64,000 nt of DNA. Origin: Hyalella azteca (Eukaryota > Arthropoda > Malacostraca > Amphipoda > Hyalellidae). The stretch lies in the NCBI RefSeq assembly GCF_000764305.2, contig NW_025942253.1:62001-126000 (forward strand), written 5' to 3'. Of the stretch, positions 37,321 through 48,662 are shown piece by piece. Positions within the stretch are counted from its first letter, which is position 1, and each line of letters begins with the position of its first letter. Under the pieces are notes generated by a model. That model was not told the DNA's origin. It was given only the letters and a program-made list of their open reading frames with translations, and did not search any database. Made by a program: the position numbers and the translations under genes.

Positions 37321-40300
37321 CCCTGTATTAATCGGCGTTACAAGATTACATCCATACAGCTCTAGAACAATAAGTTGAACAATATACATATACCGCTGAG
37401 TGAACGTAACTCAGTTGAAATAACACTTTTTTAGATTTTTTCCAGTTTTACTTTGGTTCCTACAGTTAGTTTAGCTCGAGTGCGTTGAAGTGATACCGTG
37501 TACTTTATTTGCCAAATAAAGCTTTCGCTTGTAATATTAAGAATTCAGAGTAAAAACTTGCAGATAAGCGAACTTAATTCCGCTAGCACTCGAAAAGTGA
37601 CAGAACTTAAAAAAAATCGGCGTTTTGACGAACGAGTGAATGAAAGATACTACGCTAACTTCAGATATAGCTTCTAAGGAAATAATACACGACGAGCTGC
37701 AAGCTCAACGTAATTCCAAATAAATGTAGAAAGGTTTTGAACCGTGACAATGGTAATTAAACCTCATAAATTCGAGTGATATTTTGTTGTTGCAAGAAAT
37801 CCGATGCATTTCGGGCGGTTCTAATGCTTTCCATGCAATGGCACAATTAACCCAAACCTGTCGTATGTTTGCCAAGTTAAGTCTAAAATTCCAGTTCCGC
37901 TAGCCCATTATTTTATTCTAGTGCGGCATAACTGATATAAAATTTTCCTTACCAAGTGAATGAATATTTCAGGATAAATTTAGTAGGTAAAGGAACGAAA
38001 ACTAACATATCCCAACATGTTTTTTTCAAATAATTTCGCCGGCTATTTGTAATAAGTAAAAATTTATTTAAAAACATTGAAAATTAGATCCTTAAAACGT
38101 GCGCTGAAGTGTACGCAGTTAAACAGGAGTGACATACGTCGCCAAGAACGACAATTGTTACTATCGAGCGCAACAGAACTGCTGGCCGTGAATCATGAGA
38201 TGACTAATGTGCTGCAGCGAGGCGTGATTTGTTGGTTTCTGGCAGTGTTAGGAGAATGATACCCGAGTATCAAAAGAATCATAATTGTGTAAAAGAAGAA
38301 ACCAAATTGTTAATAATAAACAAGACAAAAGAAATATATATCGCATTAAAACGATATAAGATCGAGAATGTTGCTTGGCAAGCGACAGGCAGGTGCAGGA
38401 GTGCACTTCAATTAGCCCTCGTACGGCGGCTCCGAAATCGTGCGGGCTGGGAGACGCAATATCGACAGCTTTCAGTTTCCGATATTGCGGTGACTTCCTT
38501 ACCGTCGTTACGGACGGCCGTCTATCACGGACACCGACACCACAAAATAATTCCAGCACAAACCTTGAGACTCGTTTTTGTAAGTCGAGTAACTGTATTT
38601 CACCGCCAAGAATTTGAAACATGTTCGTGTTCCACGTTGACTTAAGTGATGTATTAGACATGTATCACAGTTACAGGCACGGGGAGTTATTTCTGTAAAA
38701 TTTGCGAGATTTATACAGCCTCGTCGAGTTGCATTGATTCAACGTAAATAACTCGAACCCTAGAGTCAGCGTAACGCAATAGAATGAATTACAAACAATA
38801 TCGTACTAAGGATCATGATTGAGAGAAACTTTGTTTCAAGCTATGAATAAGAAACCAAACTTTTATGCCTCACAAATGAATTGGGTCCTCCTAAACAGTT
38901 AGATTTTATAAATTATATTTATCCCGTTCAAAGCACGAATGAGCTAACTTTTCAATGGAAAAAACTTTCAATGGATCCAATTTGTATGGAGTAATCGCTG
39001 CAAATTGTCGAGAATTGTCGTGAATCGTGCTAAGAATTGAGCCTTTTTGGATTGCATGCGCTAAAGACCAATTTGTCGCCGCGTTCTGCGCGAGCGAACG
39101 GAAAAATGAACTAGGATTAAAGCCAACGTAAGTTCACCTGCTTGCTAAAGCAATATGAACGGCGCCAATAAACTAGCGCCAGTCAAGGCTTCGCTGACAA
39201 ATCCTAAAAAATTGCTCAGACCTATTCTTCAGGAGCAAAATTTAGATAACTCTGAACGTAACTCTGAAGTTTAGTTCGTTAATGCAACATAAATATAGTT
39301 TTCATCGTAGGAGAAAGAGTAATTCAAAATATATGGTATATGCATATTTAGATATCTGAGTCAGAGATATTTAAACCGTTTTTCAGCCAATCAACTAGTA
39401 AGAATTTTCACAACGAAAAAAATGTTCCGCCGATCTTGAATATTTCCGCATTCAGCACTGAGGAAAATGCCAAACTTGAGATTCAGTTCATACGAGCGCA
39501 CGCGTTGTATTGGATATTTTAAATATGCTGGACTATAGAAAACCACCAAAACACTGTGTGATATAATGTAACAATAGATACGTACTCTTAAACAAATAGG
39601 AATACTCAAGGATTGCTTTTTAAATAAAATTTAAATTTTTAAAGTGACATTCTTTAATAATACTCTCATGAAATCGGAACCGGATTTTGCAAAAATAAAT
39701 TAGGCAAATATAATTAAGAGAGTTAATAATTTCAGAAATATGAATTTCAATTAATTTTGGATGTTTCAGTATTAACGGCAGAGTCGTGATTTTTATGGAC
39801 TGGGGATTTATATATAAAGTAGAGAAATAATGACATTTCAATCAGACGAGAGTTAATTAAAGATGTCCTTTATTTCAGTTAAATTAAAAGAAATCGTGCA
39901 TCATTAAACATTTGCGAGTCCTCAACAGCAATGATTCAATTTCCATAAGAATGAGCGGTAATTAGATGCAGCTTTCAGTGGTTGTCGACCGACACGAAAT
40001 GATTTCAGCTCGGCCAGTCATTTATGAAGAGAAAAAAACATACCATTTTACGTGCAATTCAGCCAGCGAAAATAAAGAGACTGGCATGAAAATAAAAACG
40101 CTCCAAATTCATACCGTGAAATGTTCATGGCAATTATAATCACAAAACTTGTTAAAGTAAAACGTGGCAAAATTATAAAATAACCGCGAAAAAATTTATA
40201 GGGTTTGACACACTCTGTCCGATGCTTGTACGAGTCACTGTATATTTTGAAGTTAAATACTTTGTGCAAAAAAATGAATTCAGATTACTAAATTATTAAC

Positions 40301-40937
40301 CTAATGCTGAATACACTGCAATTAGACAACAGGCATATTTTTTTAATAATTATCGAGAGTGAACCAACACGTTATTCAATAGATGCAGAAACCATTTTTA
40401 CACTTAAATAAACTTTTTAAAAAATATGTAAGGAACAAAAGCTATCAACTGATGACACCACGAAATATTTCGCAGCAAAAGAAGTTCAAGAATTGCACGT
40501 TTACTCCTAGCACACAAACAAGCAAGAACTGTGAGTGTCGGGGAGACGGAGTATGAAGAAGCCAGCCTGCATTACACACTCACAAAAATGAGTGAGAATA
40601 TGTCCAAACAGCGGGGCACTTTTTAGCGGTGTACTTTATCCCTTGCCTCAAACAGCGATGTCATTGTTTGGATCATCCTGACCCAGTATAGCCCGACTAT
40701 AAAGAGCATTGCAGTGCTACGTCCGCTCACAACTACGTCCGCTGGTGTGGACAAGAATGTGTGTCACAACTTGGACAATATGACCGATGCATTTAGTGAG
40801 TGCAGGACGCAGGTGCAGCATTGGAATAGACCAAGACACAACGAAAGCGGTCAACGCAATATTATTGGGAGCAGTTGTTGCTCGAAATCGCTACCAAGAA
40901 AAGGCCGGTCCGGTGGCCGAGGCCATCTCGGGATTAT
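37321..40937. other. non-coding, nothing recognised
   Basis: AT-rich sequence without recognisable genes. At 38248-38661 open frames of similar length occur on both strands in a GC-richer patch, but they show no conserved motif or codon pattern that convinces me. Confidence 0.4.
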
Positions 40938-41229
40938 CGTTTTCTAGATGGAAACTGGGAAAGCACGTCGCCGTAGCAGATGGTCTTCAGGCCAGCCTCT
41001 ACACTGTGATCGGTAAATCAAATAAAAGCGAATAAAAGCGACGTAGGACCAACTTACAGCGCAAAAAGTGTTTATGGATAGATTAGCGTTTTCTAGATGG
41101 AAACTGGGAAAGCACGTCGCCGTAGCAGATGGTCTTCAGGCCAGCCTCTACACTGTGATCGGTAAATCAAATAAAGGCGAATAAAAGCGACGTAGGACCA
41201 ACTTACAGCGCAAAAAGTGTTTATGGATA
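40938..41229. repeat. 149-bp tandem duplication
   Basis: CGTTTTCTAGATGGAAACTG starts at 40938 and 41087. The copies are almost identical over more than 140 bp, which suggests either a very recent duplication or an assembly duplication. Confidence 0.92.
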
Positions 41230-41875
41230 AGTAGCGGTTGTAACCTTGAGCAAAATAAGATCAGTTATCTTGTGGTAAATTGGTCATGTACGAGTACACG
41301 CTGAAGTAACGTTTAGCAATTTCTCATTGAAATAAATTCAAAAGCTTAGTTAATAACTATCCTTGAAATACAGGTAGATGAATTATCTACGTTATTTGAA
41401 CATTTGTCTTTGAAATTTTCATTTCCTATGTGATATATCAAGTAAAGATTTATAGTTAGGACTTGGTATATTTTATTAAGCTTTGATGTTAAGAGGAATG
41501 AAACTCTAAACCTCCATCTGCTTATATAACACCCCTGAAAAATAACCCACAATTAATTAAATCTCTCCTTAACGTTCCAATCGGAGGTAAACCCTGAACG
41601 TGAATTATGGTGAGCCTCAGGTAAATCCTACCTTGCTTCTACACCCAAAATTTTTAAACAATTCCTGCTAAAAAGCATTCACGGAAAATTTTAAGACAGT
41701 AGAAAAATAACTTTAGCAGGGATTAGGAGACTGTAGTCACTGTAGATGCAGAGGCCAGGCGTCATGCTGCACGGTTGGTACCAGAGATGTTGGATGCCGG
41801 TTGAAAACTTAACTAACTTATTAGTGCACAACCTCCTCACCTGGCGGAAAATGAAGGAGGTAATACGCAGTCCAG

Positions 41876-42019
41876 GGGCCATACCTACAAAACTCGCTAA
41901 GTTAATGTAAGTAATTACGCTCTATTTTCTTGTCTATGATTGGTGGATTTTGCGTCAAATACCGTCGATGATTGGCAGATGAACTTACGATCTCTTAACT
42001 TTTTTTGAAAGTATGGCCC
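41876..42019 (-). mobile_element. PIF/Harbinger-like MITE, copy 1
   Basis: A 144-bp element, GGGCCATAC...GTATGGCCC, flanked by CAG on each side (41873-41875 and 42020-42022). It is inverted relative to the copies at 54546 and 57083, with which it shares most of its length. It has no coding capacity. The 3-bp CWG target duplication and GGG/CCC ends fit the PIF/Harbinger superfamily. Confidence 0.82.
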
Positions 42020-43286
42020 CAGAACGGGAAGTCTCATGCAGCAAGAAGTGGACTTTAAAAAGAAAAATTCCGGTATTGAACTGATAATTATGCATGTCGC
42101 ATAACCATCCTCGAAACCCGAAATGAAGGTAAGCAGCATTCATGCATGTCCATTGTTCGCAACAAGCTTCGTTTATGCATTCAGGGACCAACGCCTGACA
42201 AGACGCCGGTATCCGCACACGTCTATCCATAAAAAAAAAACAATCATATCGTATCCATCTCAACCACATTAGAAAATAGTTTAGATCAATTTGTCAGAAT
42301 CAGGAACGAAAAATCCAGTAAAAAAATGGAACCGATGGTGGGCAACGGCCCAGTCGATCCATAATGGTCTTTGCCTTTAAATGTAATATTTTTTTAAGTT
42401 GCGTGTTAACTTGTGGAGGATTAACCGCAGGCAAATATAAAATGGCACGCACGCAAGAGGAAAGCAGAAAAAGATATTCTGGAAATGCTCCATGACAATA
42501 TCTTCGATTTTATTCTCCCTGCACTAGGTTACACAAACTCATAAGAACTAAACCAAGGGGTAATTCAAGACAGGCGTAGCAGCACCAGAGGTCAATTCCC
42601 CTACACAAAAGTAAGGCTCATCCTAAATAGCGGATTTCTTTTTCCCGACCATGATGTTATATGATAACACATGAGAGATACCTGCATCATCTTCGGAGCT
42701 TTATACTGTTTATTACATCTAATAATGAATTAATAAGATTCTTATCAAAAATGAATGTTAAATTATCAAAATGGATCATGTCACCTCTAACAACCAATTA
42801 AGAAATACCAGTGCGTTGCTCTGAGTTACGTAGCAAACGCAGCTAATAAGAATAAAGATAACAAGGCAATCTGACACAAGTGCGGAACGTGTCGGGATGC
42901 AATGAAGGTGTCATGGTTCTATTTACGCCGGCCTAACAAGTTACGTTAGACGAGGTAAGAGGATACATCGTAAAGAAGCTCGGGGACATAAGGCGACTAG
43001 CTGGGCATAGCTTTGCATGAGAACCGACGGCCGCATTCAGCAGGCATGCAACACGACGCCTGCTAGCTCAATTTCAAGCCTTGCTTGTAAATCATAAACC
43101 ACAAATTGGTATACTTTCGCAACGACATCTAAAGTCGCTTGCTTGGCATTTTTTAAATAAAAACAGGTTCATACAGATTTTCGTACACCACTGCGAAGCA
43201 GCACTCGACGCCGATTAAGTCGAAACGTTACTCGATCACAAACCAAAAAAATATACCTCAGTACTCACTGTAGTAAGTGACAGAGA

Positions 43287-43417
43287 GCGCATTTCCTCGT
43301 CGACGGAAACGTGAAGTCACGGACAGACAGACAGACAGACAGACGGACGGACGGACGGACGGACAGACGGACATGGTGAGCAAAATAGTGATTTTTTTCA
43401 TAAATTTGAAAATGCGC
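43287..43417. mobile_element. GGAC-core palindromic repeat, copy 2
   Basis: Same ends as the copy at 11002 (GCGCATTT...AAAATGCGC) with an expanded (GACA)n(GGAC)n microsatellite core at about 43320-43370. The flank ACTCAGTACTCACTG-like homology is shared. Confidence 0.82.
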
Positions 43418-44519
43418 TAAAAATGAACCGGTCACTAACCGAATAGTGACGCACTTTCTCACCCACAAGCAGAGAGCAGACGATGATGAGCCATTTCATC
43501 GGGCCTAACTGGGTCACGATGATCTTCACAAACACAAAAAGGGTTTCGTTAATTCGACAATATCACACAATTCCTTTTAATGAAACATATATATGAGATT
43601 CCTCGTTTGATCATTCACCAGAATTTTGCAGAGCATAAAGCCTGCGATCACTAATATGGCTCACAGTTGAGTTCAAATCGATGGTTTGGCGTGGTTCTCA
43701 CTCCGAACATCGGTGTGAAAAGGTCAAGTAGATAGTCAGCGATGCATAATAAAGGCAGAAAAAGCACGATTTTCACTCACGAACTTCTTTAGCTTGTTGT
43801 TGAACTGGCAATACTGGTATTTAACGAGAAATACGTAGCGTCTGAGCCGTAAAAAAATTCAGCATTCAGAGCCGACATTTAATGTTGAATGACGTCAGTT
43901 TCTGCCGACTCGCTCGAGATGATAAAACGTTGAGGCAAGAGTCGAGAAATAGAAGCTATCGTTAATGACATATAAGTCGTCACTCACCAGATACTGCGCT
44001 TACCTCGCCGATCGTCACTAAAAACCGTACAATAATTGTGAGAAATATCATTTTTAGGGTTAGATCACCACACGAACCTATTTCGATCTCGCCAGGAAGT
44101 TGTGGTTCAGTTTTTCCACATAATAAATCGCTTCTTTTGAAGCGATTTTTTGCACTTAATAAATCGCTTCATGGCAGATGAGTTAAGTGCAACGTTAGCG
44201 AAATTGAACGTAGTCAGCCAATAAGAGGAAGCGAGGATGGCGCTTGGCTCTGATCCAGAGACGCCACAGGTCGTCCTGTGTTAAAGAGAAGCGTACAGGT
44301 CAGGTCAGCGTATCCGTGCTACCTCAACATTATTAGACCTGGTGCAGGGGCGGGGGTGTCTAATACAGGTCAGAGACCGCACTAGTAAAAGACGCGTTGT
44401 AAAACTAGAAGTACACGTAGCGGCCGATTTATTGTCCGTGTTGGTGGATTTAGCTTTAAATGTCGTCAGTTATTTGCTGACAGAGTTAGGAAGTCTTGAT
44501 TTTGACAGTATAACGGTCC

Positions 44520-44538
44520 TATATATATATATATATAG
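44520..44538. repeat. (TA)n microsatellite
   Basis: A short uninterrupted run of TA between CCTA and GGGTC. Confidence 0.9.
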
Positions 44539-44884
44539 GGTCTTCATAATCTTGGAAAGTCGGTAACAATTGCATCTTATAAAACAATTCCAATGACAAA
44601 GTGGCGAATGAATGTGATTTAGAATGAATAAAGTTTTATTTCGCTAATTAATTTCTGGTACTGCAAATCTTGATACACTATAAACGTAAATTTTACCTGC
44701 TCTTGGCAAAAATTTCCGACACATCATCCCCACAAAAATTTGATGCCAATGATTTAGTGACCTACATACAACATGATACTCAGCGTGCCGTCAGAGTAAG
44801 TGGAGATATTGTTTAGTAGCAAAAACATTTGATTATGGATCGCGCCAAGATCGAGACGTCCAGAGCTGGAAGACAGTTAACTTT

Positions 44885-45120
44885 TTTCGTAAACATACTG
44901 AGTGAGCATTTTTTTCGTGAACATATTGAGCATTTTTTTCGTAAACATACGGAGCATTTTTTTCGTAAACATAGTGAGCATTATTCTCGTAAACATACTG
45001 AGCATTTTTTTCGTACACATACTGAGCATTTTTCTCGTAAACATACTGAGCATTTTTTTCGTACACATACTGAGCATTTTTTTTCGTAAACATAGCACTT
45101 TTTTCGTAAACATACTGAGC
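44885..45120. repeat. 24-bp tandem repeat (CGTAAACATACTGAGCATTT)
   Basis: About nine units of CGTAAACATACTGAGCATTT plus TTTT. The 24-bp period is divisible by three, so eight-residue repeats are open in four frames. This is not a gene. Confidence 0.95.
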
Positions 45121-45776
45121 ATATTCCGCGACCATTTGGAAAGACATCACGGATCATTTGGCAGTACAAACACATCAGGCTAATGAGACTTCGACGATTT
45201 ATCGTTCAAGTTGAGATTTTTTCCATTACTGCACCAGCAAATTTTTAACCACTAAGAAAAGATTAAGTATTTTTGGCTCAGGTTGACAAATTCAGTCGAT
45301 ATTCCAGCTTTTAAACTAAAAGTCAAGAAACAACGAAAAATTCAGAGCTGGCCTTGATCAATGAAAATACGCTTAATTAAATAATTAAATATCCATTGAA
45401 GCATCAAACGAAAAAATTTCAAATGAGGGGCACGTAAATTGCGAATGTAGAAAAATTATCGCAAATCTGTTGATTAGCTTCTCACTAAAGCTGTTTGAAA
45501 GGCGGTCCTCGCCAGGGTTACATGCCCTCCCCTTCTCAATGTTAGCACTATGTAACACAATTTTTGTTCCTGGCAAGTAAGTGTTATTTTCCAACTCATT
45601 TTGTTACAAAATAATAGAAAATGGCCATTATTCCTTTTAAACTTTGCTTTTGTAGCATACAGAATGAAATTGTGACAAAAATGGCCAAATTTCACTCTTT
45701 CGTGTTATTTTTGGACATAAAACAAAAACATACAATATAAAATTTATTTTAAACCTTCTTGAATACGTTTACAAAG

Positions 45777-46000
45777 TTAAAACTGAACAGTTTTTCTAGA
45801 TTTACGAGCATGCAACAAATTAATCTCCCGAATAAGACCCCAAATGTAGTCTCCCATCATGTTTTCATTGTAAGATCCCTGATATCTGTATTCAATGTCC
45901 ATTATATCTTGATGGAAGCTCTCCCCTTGTTCCTCTGAGTATGCTTCCATATTCTCCTCGTATAATACAATTATACATTGTTTAAACCATGGTTTCAAAC
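45777..46000 (-). pseudogene. fragment of a dispersed arthropod protein family (EEQGE..HQDI)
   Basis: The last 60 or so residues of an open frame read EENMEAYSEEQGESFHQDI ... YQGSYNENMMGDYIWGLIRE ... SRKTVQF. I recognise this as the C-terminal block of a multicopy protein family seen in many arthropod genomes (SEEQGERFHQDI and RYQG are typical); its function is not known to me. Only the tail is present. The upstream part of the frame (to 46181) is translated CCATGG repeat and is not part of the family. It lies inside an element with inverted ends, which suggests these genes travel with a transposon. Confidence 0.6.
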
Positions 46001-46180
46001 CAAATTCCATGGTTTGAAAACCATAGAATGAGGGTTTTTCGGGGTTTAAAAGCCAAACCCATGGTTTGAAAACCATTGAATAAGGGTTCCATGGTTTGAA
46101 TACCATAAAATAAGGGTTTTTCGGGGTTTTAAAGCCAAACACGTGGTTTGCAAACCATATAAGGGTGCCATGGTTATACA
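46000..46180. repeat. CCATGGTTTGAAAACCAT repeat cluster
   Basis: Several short palindromic CCATGGTTTGAAAACCAT units alternate with GGGTTTTTCGGGGTTTTAAA. The same unit reappears at 47680-47840, around the adapter. Confidence 0.85.
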
Positions 46181-46639
46181 ATTATACAAGGGTTATACAA
46201 TTTTTTTCTCATACTTTTTCTTCTTTCTTTGTAGTGGTTAAACTTATTTGGCTTATTTTTAATCAAACTTTCATCACTCCAACTTGAATTTGCTTATTTG
46301 AGCATTAGAAGAAACTGATATGATATTGAAGAAATGCAAATATGAAAATTCTTTGTGAAAACCACATAAGCAAAGTTCTGAGACAAAAATGGTTCTTTTT
46401 CTTTTTGTTTAGGGTGCAATGAACAGGAAAATTATGTTTTCAAGCCAGGAACAAAAAAAAGTGAAATTTTGTTACATAGTGTTATTCAAGTGTTGTCCGT
46501 GCGTTGAATTGCTCTGAAGTGATGCCTGTTATTAATGATACTATGAACAACACATTTTCATTGTAATTAATAATGGTACTATGAACAACTCATTTTCATT
46601 GTGATGGGTGCAGCAGTAAGGTGACACCAGGATATGTAN

Positions 46640-46830
46640 GAGGGCCTCAAGTGTCGGGGACTTGCTTAGTGAACAACGAGGGCCTCAAGTGTCGGGGACT
46701 TGCTTAGTGAACAACGAGTGCCTCAAGTGTCGGGGACTTGCTTAGTGAACAACGAGGGCCTCAAGTGTCAGAGACTTGCTTTGTGAACAACGAGGGCCTC
46801 AAGTGTCGGAGACTTGCTTAGTTGCTGGCA
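46640..46830. repeat. 38-bp tandem repeat (GAGGGCCTCAAGTGTCGGGG)
   Basis: About four to five copies of a 38-bp unit, GAGGGCCTCAAGTGTCGGGG then ACTTGCTTAGTGAACAAC, starting right after an N at 46639. The period is not divisible by three. Confidence 0.95.
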
Positions 46831-46836
46831 TTGCAG

Positions 46837-46987
46837 CAGCCGAGAAGCTGGAGGAAGCTGTCCACACTGAGGCAGCTGCCAAGGATGGAGGGACGTCGAG
46901 AGGTAGGGTGCAGGTCCCAACCCATCAGGTGACACCTGTGAGTCTTCCTTCTTCTCCGTCTCCTGCTACACCTTCACCTACGCTTAG
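46837..46987 (+). other. possible plus-strand coding exon
   Basis: Between a plausible acceptor (GGCATTGCAG) and a donor (CTTAG|GTGAGA) lies a 151-nt open frame with protein-like content: AEKLEEAVHTEAAAKDGG, then VQVPTHQVTPVSLPSSPSP and ATPSPTL. The Ser/Pro-rich end and third-position pattern look coding. I do not recognise the protein and find no partner exon that must join it. Confidence 0.35.
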
Positions 46988-47679
46988 GTGAGACTACTTC
47001 TCTACGCTGAAACTTCTGAGTATTTCTGCTCCAGACATGGAAAATACTAAATTTTCGTACTAGCAGTAGTACCTCGTATGATGTTTATTCGTTCATTACA
47101 AGTTCATCTTTGTCGACAAATATTTGAGATAAATTATTGCTCTTAGTTATGATCACAAAATACGGATAAATTTTCATCTTGAGTAAAGCATAAACTTGGA
47201 GTCAAAGAAATATTTAGCTACTAAGTTTTAAACACGTTTTAAAGACAAGGAAACACGTCTATTATTTGTTTCATTATGCAAGGATTAGCTATATTATTTG
47301 CTTTTGATGAACTTCAGCAGTTAGCAAATAAATTCTAAGAGGGAGAATCCAAAGTACGGGAACTAAAACACATAAATTAAGTCATACTGTTATTATAAAA
47401 GTTTATATTAATAGTTTACTTCCATGTTATCTTATTTTGTCCGTAACTTTGCTTGATGTTACAGATAATCAGTCAAAATTACGATGACGAAACTTCCCAT
47501 GACTACAATGATACAATCCATGTGACTAACTTATTTCTTGGGACTGACACGACTCTACCACTCGCCCGACCAGCCTGACATAGACAAGCTAACTAATAGC
47601 GCTCCTGTCGGTGACCTGTCACGCAACTCGTCGGTGTTATACAGGCGCGTTCTTGCTTGAACTTGTCGCTCGCTTGGTT

Positions 47680-47840
47680 TTTCGGGGTTTTAAAGCCAAA
47701 CCCATGGTTTGAAAACCATAGAATAAGTGCTGTCTCTTATACACATCTAGATGTGTATAAGAGACAGCCATAGAACAGTGTTCCATGGTTTGAAAACCAT
47801 AGAATAAGGGTTTTTCGGGGTTTTAAAGCCAAACCCATGG
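47680..47840. repeat. CCATGGTTTGAAAACCAT repeats around an adapter
   Basis: Same unit as at 46000-46180, interrupted by the artificial 38-bp adapter at 47730-47767. Confidence 0.85.
47730..47767. other. embedded Nextera mate-pair junction adapter (artefact)
   Basis: Two Tn5 mosaic ends back to back: CTGTCTCTTATACACATCT followed directly by AGATGTGTATAAGAGACAG. This exact 38-bp string is the circularisation junction of Nextera mate-pair libraries. It is not genomic. Sequence on its two sides may have been joined from reads originally kilobases apart. Confidence 0.98.
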
Positions 47841-48451
47841 AATTTGACACTCATATGACGGCCCGTCTCAATAGTCTGCTCTGTTCAATCGGGACGTAAT
47901 TTTACTCATCGATATATCTAATTAAATTGAGGATGATTATTGTTTAAATTACTATTTTTGCGTGCGCACTGAACTGCTCGCTTCCGAATGAAATTCTGCG
48001 CCGTCTTGCGGAACACTACTTGGATAGTTTGATTATATATTGTTCGAATACCTTTTAGATCACTTTTAGCTAGATTTTTTTTGTGAAGCTATGTTCAAAA
48101 ACCACATCGGTTTTTGCATACACTTCGACCAATCGGTCCTGAGCTTGCGTTTGAATAATCAACATGTGTTGGTTGTTAGTAAATATCTTTTTATTAATTA
48201 TCGTTTCCTAAATTAATGATCAACCGGTCTTAATGATCATAAATGCGGCCTCCCGCACTACACGTAATTTAATAATATGCTGATGAAGAGAAGATAGAGG
48301 ATTTTTAGTGAAGGGCAATTTTTTCGCGCCAGTTTTATGAGCGACTCAACCTTGCTGCGAACCACACTTACTTGAGTCTGCCCCGTGCAGAGTTGCTTCC
48401 TAGCTCCTCGTGGCATCGATGTCACGACATTTCCAGTTGTTCTTCTCTGTG

Positions 48452-48662
48452 CACTGTCAGAAAAATGACCGTTAACGGTATTACCGGCGTTTCAGTGGCC
48501 GGTCGGCACGTGAAAAAGACACAGTGTCGCCATTTTTATTCTAATTTAACACTAGAAATCCGTTAAACATCTGATAAAAACGGCGAAACAGTCTATTTTC
48601 ACGGGGTGACCGGCCACTAGAATGCCAGTGGGACCGTTTTTCAGCGTTTTTTTCTAACAGTG
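48452..48662. mobile_element. 211-bp MITE with CACTGT(C/T)AGAAAAA ends
   Basis: CACTGTCAGAAAAATGACCG at 48452 is mirrored by ...TTTTTCTAACAGTG ending at 48662. Long inner arms also pair (AGTGGCCGGTC against GACCGGCCACT). It is non-coding. The CACTG ends suggest a CMC/Chapaev-type element, but no clear target duplication is visible. Confidence 0.7.

Larger units (their letters stand above)
45546..46481. mobile_element. CACTATGTAAC-ended DNA element carrying an ORF fragment
   Basis: Inverted ends: CACTATGTAACACAATTTTT at 45546 and the matching complement ...AAATTTTGTTACATAGTG ending at 46481. Homology between ends extends through TTGTTCCTGGC. Flanks are TTAG on the left and TTAT on the right, so a target duplication is unclear. 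Inside are a fragment of a repeated arthropod protein on the minus strand (45777-46000) and a cluster of CCATGGTTTGAAAACCAT repeats (46000-46180). The superfamily is unassigned. Confidence 0.65.

Noticed and set aside
38248..38661. Overlapping frames of 137-138 codons on opposite strands
   Set aside because: No recognisable domain or convincing codon bias on either strand.
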